Positions 14,200-22,109 of a stretch of 64,000 nucleotides of DNA are shown in pieces. Position numbers and translations under genes: made by a program. Where the stretch lies: the NCBI GenBank assembly GCA_028877275.1, contig JAPPFP010000020.1, positions 1 through 64,000 on the forward strand. The letters run 5' to 3'. Origin of the DNA: Acidobacteriota bacterium (GTDB taxonomy: Bacteria > Acidobacteriota > Thermoanaerobaculia > Multivoradales > Multivoraceae). Within the stretch, counting starts at the first letter, position 1. Every line of letters begins with the position of its first letter. Under the pieces are notes generated by a model that was not told where the DNA came from, did no database searches, and saw only the letters and a program-made list of their open reading frames with translations.

Positions 14200-17154
14200 T
14201 TACTTGCCGCCGGCCGACGGACCCATTCCTCCGCCGAGGCCGTAGAGCGTCTTGCGGCCGCCGAGGCGGAAGCTGGCCATGACGCCGACCTCCCGCTTGT
14301 CGGTGAGCGAGCCGCGGATCACGCCGGTGCCGAAGCCGTAGCCTTCGTTCGGCCGCCACTGCTGCACCGCGATCTCGTCGAGCAGGTTCTTGGCGAACAG
14401 ATGGACCTGCAGGCCATCGATCTGCGTGAACCAGATCGCGCGCAGGTCGATGCGGGTGTACTCGGGGATCTTGTACTTCGGCAGGTTGCTGATGTCGGTG
14501 TTCTTCTCGGCCGTGTGGCCCACGGTGCCCAGGAGACGGAGGTCGCCGAGGTCGTAGATCGCCGTCACGGAGAACTTGTGCCGGGGCTGCAGCGGCATCC
14601 GGTTGCCGCCGAAGTTGGTCAGGCCGGAGATCTCCTGCGTGAAGGTGTTGCCCTCGCGGTCCTGGAACTCGATCGTCTCGGTCGGCGCCGCGGGGTCGCA
14701 GCAGTAGATCGTCTCGTAGTCGCCGATCGCCGAGTCGAGGTAGTTGTACCAGCCGCGGATCGTGAAGTTGTCGGTGGCCCGGAAGGCCGCGTTGAGTTCG
14801 AGCCCGGAGATCCAGCTTCCGTCGATCGTGTTCATCTCGCCCTCGAAGATGCTCTCTCCGGGGATCCGCTGCTCGACCGGCAGGAGGCGGGTGGAGTTGA
14901 CCCAGTAGCCCTGGTAGTCGTTGTAGAAGACCGAGGCCTCCAGTTGCAGGCGGTTGTCGGCAAGCAGGCCCTTCCAGCCGCCCTCGTAGTTGAGCAGCTC
15001 CTCCGAGTCGAAGATCACTTCGTTCATGTTGCCGAAGCCCACGAAGCCGCCCGGGCGGCCGCCCTTGGAGACGCGGCCGTACCACATGCTGGCCGGGTTG
15101 GCCGAGTACTGGAAGCCGGCGTTCCAGGTGGTCTGGTTCCACTCCGCGTCGTTCTTGCCCTCGAAGCCTTCGACCGCCGCGTTGCGGAAGATCCAGAGGT
15201 CGACGGCGAAACCGAAGTTGATGCCGATCCGGACGTCGTTCTGCACGTGGGTCTTGATGTCCTGGTCATGGCGAATGCCGCCGAACAGGGTCCACTTGTT
15301 GCCCAACTGGAACTCGACGTTCCCGTAGTAGGCCTCGGTTTCGAACCGCGAGTGGCCGTAGAAGTCGAGCCAGTGGCCGTTCATGTTGCCGTCGGAGAAG
15401 GCGCCGATGGCGCCCGCGTTGGACCAGTCGAGAAGCTCGCCCGGGCAGGACCAGACGCCGCCCTGACCCGACTGGCGGGACGTGGTGCCGAAGTCGCTCA
15501 GCAGGGGCAGCCCGAAGAACGGCAGCAACCCCTGGCACGTCGCCAGCGTGTTCGTGTTGAACGCGGGGTTGGCGAAGTCGAAGAAACGCGCGTCGTAGGG
15601 CTCGTCCCCGCTGCGCCGGAAGGCGCCCAGCACGAACTGGAAGTCGCCCGCGAAGCTCGAGGCCAGCCGCAACTCGTCCGACTCCTGCTCCGAGTAGCGG
15701 AAGTAGTTCGTCATCGTGTCGGAGAACGGGTAGCCGTTCGCGTCGAGGAATGGATTGTCGGGACCGCCGACGCGCGAGGTGCCGTCGGTGTCGGTCTGCG
15801 CGTTCTCCGTCGTCTCCCGATAGCCGCCCTTGTAGGACAGGCTGAGCCCGCGGCTGGGGCGGATGTTCACATCGACCACGGCCATCTGGAGTTCCGAGTC
15901 CTCGTTGCCGGGCGTGTTGTAGTCGACGACGTTCCGCAGGTCGTCGCCGGGACAGATGAGCTGGTTCGGATCGCTGAGATCGCAGTCCCTCACCGACGGC
16001 GCCTGGTTCGCCGCGCCGAGGAAGGGATTGGGGAACAGGCACGTCGGGTTGCCTTCCGGGTCGGTGCCGGTCAGCAGACATTCGGTGGTCACGTCGCGGC
16101 CGGTCAGCTCGACCGACGTGCGCGGCGCGCCGCTGTCCTCACGTCCCGCGTAGCGGATGTTGACGTCCACGGTCTCGCCCAGATAGCGGAGTTGCGGCGC
16201 CCAGTGGACGTTGTCCGGTTCGTCGTAGTCGCCGCCGGGGCCGATGTTGGGCTGCGCCCCCTCGCCCTGCCAGCTTCCGGCCGTCAGGCGCCAGCTCACC
16301 CGGCTGTCGCCGATCGGTCCGCCGATGGCAAGGTCGCCACGCTGCGAAGTCTGATCGGTGTACTCGGCCAGGGCGTTGACGTCGAACTGGGCGGTCGGCT
16401 TGATCGTGTTGAAGCTGATCGCGCCGGCGATCGCGGCGCGGCCGCCGGTGGTTCCCTGCGGACCGCGCGCCACGTTCATGCTCTCGACGTCGAACAGGTT
16501 GCCTGGCTCTAGCGCGTAGAGCTCGTCGGTGTAGATCCCGTCGACGTAGGTGGCGACCGCGGTGGCCTGGAAGAACTCCTGGTTGCGCTGCGAGCCGATG
16601 CCGCGCAGGTAGAGGTGGTTGCCGTGGCCCGAGTCGGGCGACTGGTGGCCGATCTGCAGGCCCGGCGTGAGCGCTTCGAGGTCGTTGTTGTTGTTCATGC
16701 CGAGCTCGACGACCATGCCTTCGTTGAAGCCGGTGACCGTCATCGGCCGCCTCAGGACGTTCTCCTCGCCGATCTCGCCCTGGACGACGATCTGCTCGAC
16801 CACCGAGAGCCCGAGCGCGAACTCGACGGAGCCCGTTCCTCCCGACACCTCGACCGTGGCGATCAACGACCGGAATCCCTGGAGCGACGCCGTCGCCGTG
16901 TAGGCGCCGTCCGCTACGCCGTCGATGCGGAAAGCACCGGAAGCGTCCGTCTGCGTGCTCTTCCCGGTGTCCTCGCCGTCGGCGTCCTGGAGGCTGACGG
17001 TCACGCCCGGCAGGGCGCCGCCCTCGCGGTCGTAGACCGTTCCGGAAACGCTGCCGTCCTGGGCCGCGGCAGGCAGGGCGAGCACCGCCATGGCGAGCAA
17101 CGCCATCAGGATGAGCTTCTGAGTTCCTCGGCCGTCGCGATGCCTGCGGTTCAT
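14200..17154 (-). CDS. TonB-dependent receptor with carboxypeptidase-regulatory-like N-terminus
   Basis: Outer-membrane receptor of 984 aa. The ATG at 17154 follows GGGAGG at good distance. A Sec signal (KLILMALLAMAVLALPAAAQ) spans about residues 13-32, then a CarboxypepD-regulatory-like beta-sandwich (GSVSGTVYDREGGALPG, to about residue 115), a TonB-box-like EQIVVQGE, a plug with VDGIYTDELYALEPGNLFDVESMNVARGPQG, and a long barrel. Oddly, the barrel's last strand (VGVMASFRL) is followed by about 19 Gly-rich residues ending GGK rather than an aromatic residue. The plug motif 'GRAAIAGAISF' is typical of FecA/CirA-type receptors with unknown ligands. The gene has its own promoter and is divergent from the diheme/SDR/phosphotransferase operon. 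Confidence 0.93.
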   Translation of the reverse strand: MNRRHRDGRGTQKLILMALLAMAVLALPAAAQDGSVSGTVYDREGGALPGVTVSLQDADGEDTGKSTQTDASGAFRIDGVADGAYTATASLQGFRSLIATVEVSGGTGSVEFALGLSVVEQIVVQGEIGEENVLRRPMTVTGFNEGMVVELGMNNNNDLEALTPGLQIGHQSPDSGHGNHLYLRGIGSQRNQEFFQATAVATYVDGIYTDELYALEPGNLFDVESMNVARGPQGTTGGRAAIAGAISFNTIKPTAQFDVNALAEYTDQTSQRGDLAIGGPIGDSRVSWRLTAGSWQGEGAQPNIGPGGDYDEPDNVHWAPQLRYLGETVDVNIRYAGREDSGAPRTSVELTGRDVTTECLLTGTDPEGNPTCLFPNPFLGAANQAPSVRDCDLSDPNQLICPGDDLRNVVDYNTPGNEDSELQMAVVDVNIRPSRGLSLSYKGGYRETTENAQTDTDGTSRVGGPDNPFLDANGYPFSDTMTNYFRYSEQESDELRLASSFAGDFQFVLGAFRRSGDEPYDARFFDFANPAFNTNTLATCQGLLPFFGLPLLSDFGTTSRQSGQGGVWSCPGELLDWSNAGAIGAFSDGNMNGHWLDFYGHSRFETEAYYGNVEFQLGNKWTLFGGIRHDQDIKTHVQNDVRIGINFGFAVDLWIFRNAAVEGFEGKNDAEWNQTTWNAGFQYSANPASMWYGRVSKGGRPGGFVGFGNMNEVIFDSEELLNYEGGWKGLLADNRLQLEASVFYNDYQGYWVNSTRLLPVEQRIPGESIFEGEMNTIDGSWISGLELNAAFRATDNFTIRGWYNYLDSAIGDYETIYCCDPAAPTETIEFQDREGNTFTQEISGLTNFGGNRMPLQPRHKFSVTAIYDLGDLRLLGTVGHTAEKNTDISNLPKYKIPEYTRIDLRAIWFTQIDGLQVHLFAKNLLDEIAVQQWRPNEGYGFGTGVIRGSLTDKREVGVMASFRLGGRKTLYGLGGGMGPSAGGK

Positions 17155-17193
17155 GCTCTTCCTCCCTGGAAGTTCCTGAAGAGTACGCAAAAC

Positions 17194-17221
17194 ATGATAC
17201 AGCGTTTCAGCTTCGCGCCAA
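17194..17221 (-). promoter_or_regulatory. Promoter of the TonB receptor gene
   Basis: On the minus strand TTGGCG (17216-17221), a 16-bp spacer and TATCAT (17194-17199), about 40 bp before the ATG at 17154 with a Shine-Dalgarno in between. It is a reasonable vegetative-type promoter, back to back with the one listed next. Confidence 0.5.
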
Positions 17222-17228
17222 CTCCAAG

Positions 17229-17257
17229 TTGAGACACTGTTACAAGTTCGGTACACT
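17229..17257 (+). promoter_or_regulatory. Promoter of the diheme/SDR/phosphotransferase operon
   Basis: TTGAGA (17229-17234), exactly 17 bp, then TACACT (17252-17257); a Shine-Dalgarno AAGGAGGA starts at 17271 and the ATG is at 17283. This is the best vegetative-type promoter in the window. Only 7 bp separate its -35 from that of the divergent promoter, so both could be controlled together. Confidence 0.65.
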
Positions 17258-17282
17258 GGCGGCCGGACCGAAGGAGGACCGG

Positions 17283-18335
17283 ATGGAGCTTCGAGCGATC
17301 TCACGGTGTGCCGTTGCGGCTGCGCTGCTCGCGGTCACGGCGCAACCCGGAGCGGCGGCAGCCGAGGACGCGTGCATCCCCGGCGGCAAGGCGCAGACGA
17401 TGCCGGAGACGGCATCCGAGTACGCGGCCATGTGTCTGCCGCACGTCGGCGTGCCGCCCACGGTCGACTGCGGCACGGGCGTGCGCATCCCGATCCACGT
17501 CGACGGCGTCGAGGTGTTCGAGAGTCCGGGCCCCCGCCAGTGCGACACGCCCGACTTCAAGGGCAACTGCAACGTCGGCTCCCGGATCGCCAGGGTGCAG
17601 GGCAAGGCAGCCGACGGCAGCCCCCTGGAGGACGTCGTCTGGGTCTGGTTCTGCCGCTCGGCCGGCCGGGAGCTCTTCGAGAGGGGCATCTCCTCCGTCC
17701 AGATGATCGGCCACAACAAGACGACGGGCGCCACCTGCTTCTTCGAGTCGCCCGACGGGAAGGGCGACCTGATTCAGGCCAGGGAGTACCTTCACATGGA
17801 CGAACGGGGCCTGCTGGCCGGGAAGCTGCCCGGTCCGGACCACGACGACTTCGACAAGGCCTTCATCCCGCCGCCGCCGAACGTCCAGTGCGTTCAGTGC
17901 CACCAGAACAACGCCTTCCTGCACGACCCCTGGATCGACGGCGCCAGGCTGCCGTCCAATCCCGACGAGCCCGTCCTGCCGGGATGGGTGGATCCGGAAG
18001 CGCCCTACTGGGTGGTCGGCGGAACGCACTGGGACATGAGAACGCCGTACATCGAAGGCAACGCCTGTCTCGACTGCCACCGGGCGCCGACCAGGACGGC
18101 GCGCCTGCTGGAGGCCGGCCAGACGCACGTCAACGAGTTCATGCCACCGCGCCGGCCGGGCAGCCTGAAGGACGACTACGCGGCGCTGCTCGCCTGCCAC
18201 GACGACGGCGCGGGGAACACGCCCGGCTGCGACTGGCTGATCCCGCCCGGCGGCGGCTGCGAGGCGCGCATCGTTCCCGGAACGCCCGGAGACGGCGCGG
18301 GTGGCGGCATCACGACTGGGCGTGTGAAGGAATGA
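17283..18335 (+). CDS. Exported Cys-rich protein with two c-type haem motifs
   Basis: Secreted protein of 350 aa with a Sec signal (AVAAALLAVTAQPGAAAA, about residues 9-27). Two CxxCH motifs (CVQCH and CLDCH) in the second half indicate two covalent haems, so it is probably a periplasmic electron carrier or a haem enzyme; no larger cytochrome family could be named. About ten further cysteines (for example DCGTG, QCDTP, NCNVG, WFCRS, GCDW, GCEAR) could form disulfides. The start has a strong Shine-Dalgarno (AAGGAGGA). The stop overlaps the next start as ATGA. Grouping with an SDR oxidoreductase suggests electron transfer from an oxidation pathway, which is inference. Confidence 0.82.
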   Translation: MELRAISRCAVAAALLAVTAQPGAAAAEDACIPGGKAQTMPETASEYAAMCLPHVGVPPTVDCGTGVRIPIHVDGVEVFESPGPRQCDTPDFKGNCNVGSRIARVQGKAADGSPLEDVVWVWFCRSAGRELFERGISSVQMIGHNKTTGATCFFESPDGKGDLIQAREYLHMDERGLLAGKLPGPDHDDFDKAFIPPPPNVQCVQCHQNNAFLHDPWIDGARLPSNPDEPVLPGWVDPEAPYWVVGGTHWDMRTPYIEGNACLDCHRAPTRTARLLEAGQTHVNEFMPPRRPGSLKDDYAALLACHDDGAGNTPGCDWLIPPGGGCEARIVPGTPGDGAGGGITTGRVKE

Positions 18336-19108
18336 GCAAGCTCGACCTGACGGATCGCGTGGCCATCGTCACCGGCGGCGCCGGCGGCATCGGAACCTGC
18401 ATCGCGAAGGCCTACGCCGAGGCCGGCGCCAGAGTCGTCGTCGCGTCCCGCAAGAAGGAGAACCTCGACGGCGTCGTCGGCGAGATCGAGGCGAACGGCG
18501 GAACCGCCATGGCCGTCGGCTGCGACATCACGGTCCCGGACGAGGTCAATGGGCTGATCGCCGAGACCGTCGGCGCCTTCGGGCGGCTCGACATCATGGT
18601 GAACAACGCCGGCGGCGGCGCTACGCCGCGCATGCCCGAGGACACGCCCTACGACGAGTGGCAGCGGATCGTCGACCTGAACCTGACCGGCACCTGGCTC
18701 TGCTGCATCGCCGCCGGCAAGCAGATGATCGAGCAGCAGAGCGGCAACATCATCAACATCTCGTCGGTGGCGGGCACCAAGGGCCACCCCGGCATGCTCC
18801 ACTACTCGGCGGCCAAGGCGGGCGTGATCAGCCTGAGCAACAACCTGGCCTTCCAGTGGGCGAAGCACAACATCCGCGTCAACTGCGTGGCGCCCGGGCT
18901 CATCGCCACGCCCGCGATGGTCAAGTGGGGCGTCATCCAGCCGGCCGAGAAGGAGGACGGCACCCCCGTGCCACGCCTCGAGCGCCCGCCCGACCCCGAA
19001 GACGTCGCCGACCTCTGCCTCTTCCTGGCCTCGCCGGCCTCGGACCTGCTCACCGGCGAGGTGATCCCGATCCGGTCCTGGACGCGGCTGGACCGCTTCT
19101 GGAACTGA
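18332..19108 (+). CDS. Short-chain dehydrogenase/reductase
   Basis: Cytoplasmic NAD(P)-dependent oxidoreductase of 258 aa. The Rossmann motif is TGGAGGIG, followed by NNAG, the catalytic Tyr and Lys in YSAAK (Y158, K162) and an upstream Ser in NISSVAG. All active-site residues are present. The end is unusual: after the standard GEVIPI, where most relatives continue with a short Gly-rich DGG stretch, this protein reads RSWTRLDRFWN and stops. No simple frameshift restores the usual end, so this may be a subfamily feature. It is translationally coupled to the diheme gene and 5 bp from the next gene. The substrate is unknown. Confidence 0.9.
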   Translation: MSKLDLTDRVAIVTGGAGGIGTCIAKAYAEAGARVVVASRKKENLDGVVGEIEANGGTAMAVGCDITVPDEVNGLIAETVGAFGRLDIMVNNAGGGATPRMPEDTPYDEWQRIVDLNLTGTWLCCIAAGKQMIEQQSGNIINISSVAGTKGHPGMLHYSAAKAGVISLSNNLAFQWAKHNIRVNCVAPGLIATPAMVKWGVIQPAEKEDGTPVPRLERPPDPEDVADLCLFLASPASDLLTGEVIPIRSWTRLDRFWN

Positions 19109-19113
19109 AGTCG

Positions 19114-21930
19114 ATGGACCAGCTCTCCGCCACGGCCGCATCCTTCGTCCGGCCGCTCGACACCCGCGACGACGACCTCGACCTCCTGGGCGGCAAGGGC
19201 CGCTCGCTGGCGCGGGCGGCGAACGCCGGCTTCGCCGTGCCGGGCGGCTTCCAGGTCACGACGGCCGCCTACCGGTCCTTCGTCGCGGCGCACGGTCTGC
19301 AGCGGCGGATCGTCGAGCTGGCGAAGCCCGAACTCGTGAACGGCGCCGTCTCGTTCGACCGGGCGTCGGCGGCGATCCAGGAACTCCTGGCAGCGCCCGC
19401 CCTGTCCGACCTCGCGGCCGCGGAGATCGCCGCCGCCTACCGCGGACTGGAGCCCGCGAACCCGCCGGTCGCGGTGCGTTCGTCCGCCAACGCCGAGGAC
19501 CTGCCGGAGGCGTCCTTCGCCGGCCAGCAGGACACCTACCTCAACGTCCGCGGCGAGGACGCGGTCGTCCAGGCGGTGCGCGACTGCTGGGCGTCGCTGT
19601 GGACGCCGCGCGCGATCGCCTACCGCCACCAGATGGGCATCGACCAGGGCAAGGTGGCGATGGCCGTCGTCGTCCAGATCATGGTGCCGTCCGACGTCTC
19701 GGGCATCCTGTTCACCGCGAATCCGGCGACCGGCGAGCGCTCCGAGGCGATCGTCAACGCCAGCTTCGGCCTCGGCGAGGCGGTCGTCGGCGGTCAGGTG
19801 ACGCCCGACACCTACGTCGTCGACCGCGCGACCGGCGAAGCCACCGAGACGATCATCGGCACCAAGGAACAGCGGATCGTCCAGGACGGCGACCAGGGAA
19901 CGCGTCTCGAGGAGATCGACGAGGCCGACCGGGAGAGTTCCTCCCTGTCGGCGGACGCCCTCCGCGAGCTCGTCGAGCTGGGCGGACAGGTCGAGGCGCA
20001 ATTCGACGGCGTGCCCCAGGACATCGAGTGGGCGATCTCGGGCGGCAAGCTTTACCTGCTGCAGTCGCGGCCGATCACGAATCTGCCGCCGCAGCCGATC
20101 GATGTCGAGTGGGTGCCGACCCCTCCGGCCCGGATCCTGACGCGCCGCCAGATCGTCGAGAACATGCCCGACCCGATCTGCCCGCTGTTCGAGGAGCTCT
20201 ACCTGACGATCGGTCTCGAGAAGGCCCGTGGCGGCAAGAGCATGATGGTCGGCGGCGGCCCGGTCTTCGTGACGATGCACGGCTTCGCCTACCAGCGCGG
20301 CGACTGGCGAATGCTCTTCCCCGACGGCGCCAAGACGGAGATCAGGAAGCCGACCGAGGACGAACTGGAGGCCGCGGAACGCGCCATGGCCGAGCGGCGC
20401 AAGGACTCCCCCGCGGAGAACCTGGAGATGGCGCAGCACGACCTGAAGCTGTTTCGGGATGCGCTCGGCGACGAGGACCGCCGCGCCTTCGACGCCTGGG
20501 CAAGCTCGGCGAAGCTCGGCGAGTCGCTGGCGCAGCGGGTGACGATGCCCGAGAGCAGGAACCCGACCTTCATCGCCTTCAATCGCACCCAGTGGAACGA
20601 CGGCGTGCTCAGGAAGTGGCGGGAAGAGACGATGCCGCGCCTGGTCCGGATCACCGGCGAATGGCGCGGAGTCGATCCGGCCACGGCCTCCGACGAGACC
20701 CTGCTCAAGGGCATCGTCGACCTGGGCGTGGCCGAGGGCGACTACTGGTCGAACGACACCGGCCACACGTTCGGCGTCGCCAAGTCGACGGACGACCAGC
20801 TCCAGTGCTTCCTGCGCGAGACGCTGCCCGACCACCACTTCACGAGCGGCCAGTTCCTCAGCGGCTTCAAGTCGAAGACGATGGAGGCGAACGACGCGAT
20901 CTACGAGGTGGCGCGGCGCATCCGGGCCGACGAGTCGCTATGGGAACTCGTGATGGTGACCCCGGCCTCACGCCTCATGGCCGCGCTCGAGGAGCACCCG
21001 GCGAGCGGCCCCGCGCTCGAGGCGATCGACGACTATCTGGGGGCCTTCGGGCACCAGGGCTACACGCTCGACTTCGTGGAGCCGCCGCAGAGCGAGGATC
21101 CGACCGCGTTCTTCGCGACGCTGAAGACGATGGTCGCCAACCGCGACTACAGCCCGGAGCAGCACGACATCGACGCGCGCCGCAAGAAGGAAGAGGCGCT
21201 TGCCCGGATCGAAGAGCTGCTCGACGGCCTCGAGTACTGGCAGTTCCGCTTCCGTCTGTGGTTCACCTACCTCTTCTACCCGATCCGCGAGGAGACGATG
21301 TTCTACCTCGGCAGCGCCTGGCCCGTGCTGCGCCCGCTGGCGGCGGAGCTGGGGCGGCGCCTGGTCGAGGCGGGTACGTTCACGCGGCCTGACGACATCT
21401 ACTTCTGCGTCACGGACGAGATCCGCGAGGCGATCGCGGCCCGCGCGCGCGGCGAAGCACGGCCCGATCTTGGCGTGCTTGCCGCCGAACGCCGCGAGCT
21501 TCGGGAAGCGCGCAAGCGCCTCCACCCGCCCGGCACCGTGCCTGAGGTGGCGAGCGAGCATCCGTCGATCGCCTTCAAGGAAACGCAGGCCCGCAACGAC
21601 CCGAACAGCCCCACGCTGCGCGGCGTCCCCGTGAGTCCCGGCACCATCACCGCGCCGGCGAGTCTGATCAAGTCGCCGCCCGAGTTCGACCGGATGCGTT
21701 CCGGCTCCATCCTCGTCTGTCCGATGACGAACCCCGCCTGGACGCCGCTGTTCGCCCACGCCTCGGGACTCGTCACCGACATCGGCGGCATCCTCGGCCA
21801 CGGCTCGATCGTCGCGCGGGAGTACGGCATTCCGGCGGTCGTCGGTACCGGCAACATCACGCAGCGGGTGACGCCGGGGCAGGAGATCAGCGTCGACGGC
21901 GATGCGGGCATCGTGACGCTTCACGACTGA
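19114..21930 (+). CDS. PEP synthase/rifampin-phosphotransferase-like enzyme
   Basis: Cytoplasmic phosphotransferase of 938 aa. The N-terminal ATP-grasp domain (PPDK_N) has GGKGRSLARAANAGFAVP and VRSSANAEDLPEASFAGQQD; LYLLQSRPITN closes it near residue 325. A long middle region of unclear homology (EDELEAAERAMAERRK and on) follows. The C-terminus is a phosphohistidine swivel domain with H896 in GGILGHGSIVAREYGIPAVVG. There is no PEP-binding TIM barrel, so it cannot be a complete PpsA or PpdK; the order ATP-grasp, middle domain, His domain at the end is that of rifampin phosphotransferases and related small-molecule phosphotransferases. The real acceptor would be bound by the middle domain. Start: ATG at 19114, 5 bp after the SDR gene. 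Confidence 0.85.
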   Translation: MDQLSATAASFVRPLDTRDDDLDLLGGKGRSLARAANAGFAVPGGFQVTTAAYRSFVAAHGLQRRIVELAKPELVNGAVSFDRASAAIQELLAAPALSDLAAAEIAAAYRGLEPANPPVAVRSSANAEDLPEASFAGQQDTYLNVRGEDAVVQAVRDCWASLWTPRAIAYRHQMGIDQGKVAMAVVVQIMVPSDVSGILFTANPATGERSEAIVNASFGLGEAVVGGQVTPDTYVVDRATGEATETIIGTKEQRIVQDGDQGTRLEEIDEADRESSSLSADALRELVELGGQVEAQFDGVPQDIEWAISGGKLYLLQSRPITNLPPQPIDVEWVPTPPARILTRRQIVENMPDPICPLFEELYLTIGLEKARGGKSMMVGGGPVFVTMHGFAYQRGDWRMLFPDGAKTEIRKPTEDELEAAERAMAERRKDSPAENLEMAQHDLKLFRDALGDEDRRAFDAWASSAKLGESLAQRVTMPESRNPTFIAFNRTQWNDGVLRKWREETMPRLVRITGEWRGVDPATASDETLLKGIVDLGVAEGDYWSNDTGHTFGVAKSTDDQLQCFLRETLPDHHFTSGQFLSGFKSKTMEANDAIYEVARRIRADESLWELVMVTPASRLMAALEEHPASGPALEAIDDYLGAFGHQGYTLDFVEPPQSEDPTAFFATLKTMVANRDYSPEQHDIDARRKKEEALARIEELLDGLEYWQFRFRLWFTYLFYPIREETMFYLGSAWPVLRPLAAELGRRLVEAGTFTRPDDIYFCVTDEIREAIAARARGEARPDLGVLAAERRELREARKRLHPPGTVPEVASEHPSIAFKETQARNDPNSPTLRGVPVSPGTITAPASLIKSPPEFDRMRSGSILVCPMTNPAWTPLFAHASGLVTDIGGILGHGSIVAREYGIPAVVGTGNITQRVTPGQEISVDGDAGIVTLHD

Positions 21931-21932
21931 AC

Positions 21933-22089
21933 CACTGGGTGCGCAACCTCTGGGTGCGCGGGTCTTCTGACCCGCCCCCGGGCGGAGCCGCGAAGCGGCG
22001 CAGCCCGGAGAGAGCAGCCGCCGGCCAAAGGCCGGCGACCATGTTCCTGGCCGCCTGCGGCGGCAGCGGGTCAGAAGACCCGCGCACCC
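21933..22089. repeat. Element bounded by inverted type B repeats
   Basis: A lone tail copy (CACTGGGTGCGC, 21933-21944), then tail plus inverse type B hairpin (21950-21975), interior palindromes (GCCGGCCAAAGGCCGGC at about 22019-22035; GGCCGCCTGCGGCGGC at 22049-22064), one A, then type B hairpin and tail (22066-22089). It occupies nearly the whole gap between the phosphotransferase and the VWFA gene and has no coding capacity. It is built like the type A elements at 11385 and 30696 but with the other hairpin. Confidence 0.75.
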
Positions 22090-22094
22090 GGAGA

Positions 22095-22100
22095 TACGCT
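22095..22100 (+). promoter_or_regulatory. TACGCT box upstream of the VWFA gene
   Basis: TACGCT ends 9 nt before the ATG at 22110, with no Shine-Dalgarno between. It fits the leaderless pattern of other genes here. Confidence 0.35.
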
Positions 22101-22109
22101 CTGCCCGGG

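Noticed and set aside
14200..15142. Extension of the second serine hydrolase into the TonB receptor gene
   Set aside because: The same frame is open upstream to 15142, but it overlaps the receptor coding region on the same strand in another frame and has no signal; the protein's own signal core begins near 14128.
18950..19108. Frameshift at the end of the SDR gene
   Set aside because: Neither alternative frame gives the usual Gly-rich SDR ending, so a simple frameshift is not supported.
18802..20838. Minus-strand open frame of about 680 codons opposite the phosphotransferase gene
   Set aside because: Mirror frame of the ATP-grasp gene, no domain features.
19114..21930. Naming the phosphotransferase a rifampin-resistance enzyme
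   Set aside because: Domain order fits, but the acceptor domain is not recognisably that of Rph and the operon partners suggest another role.
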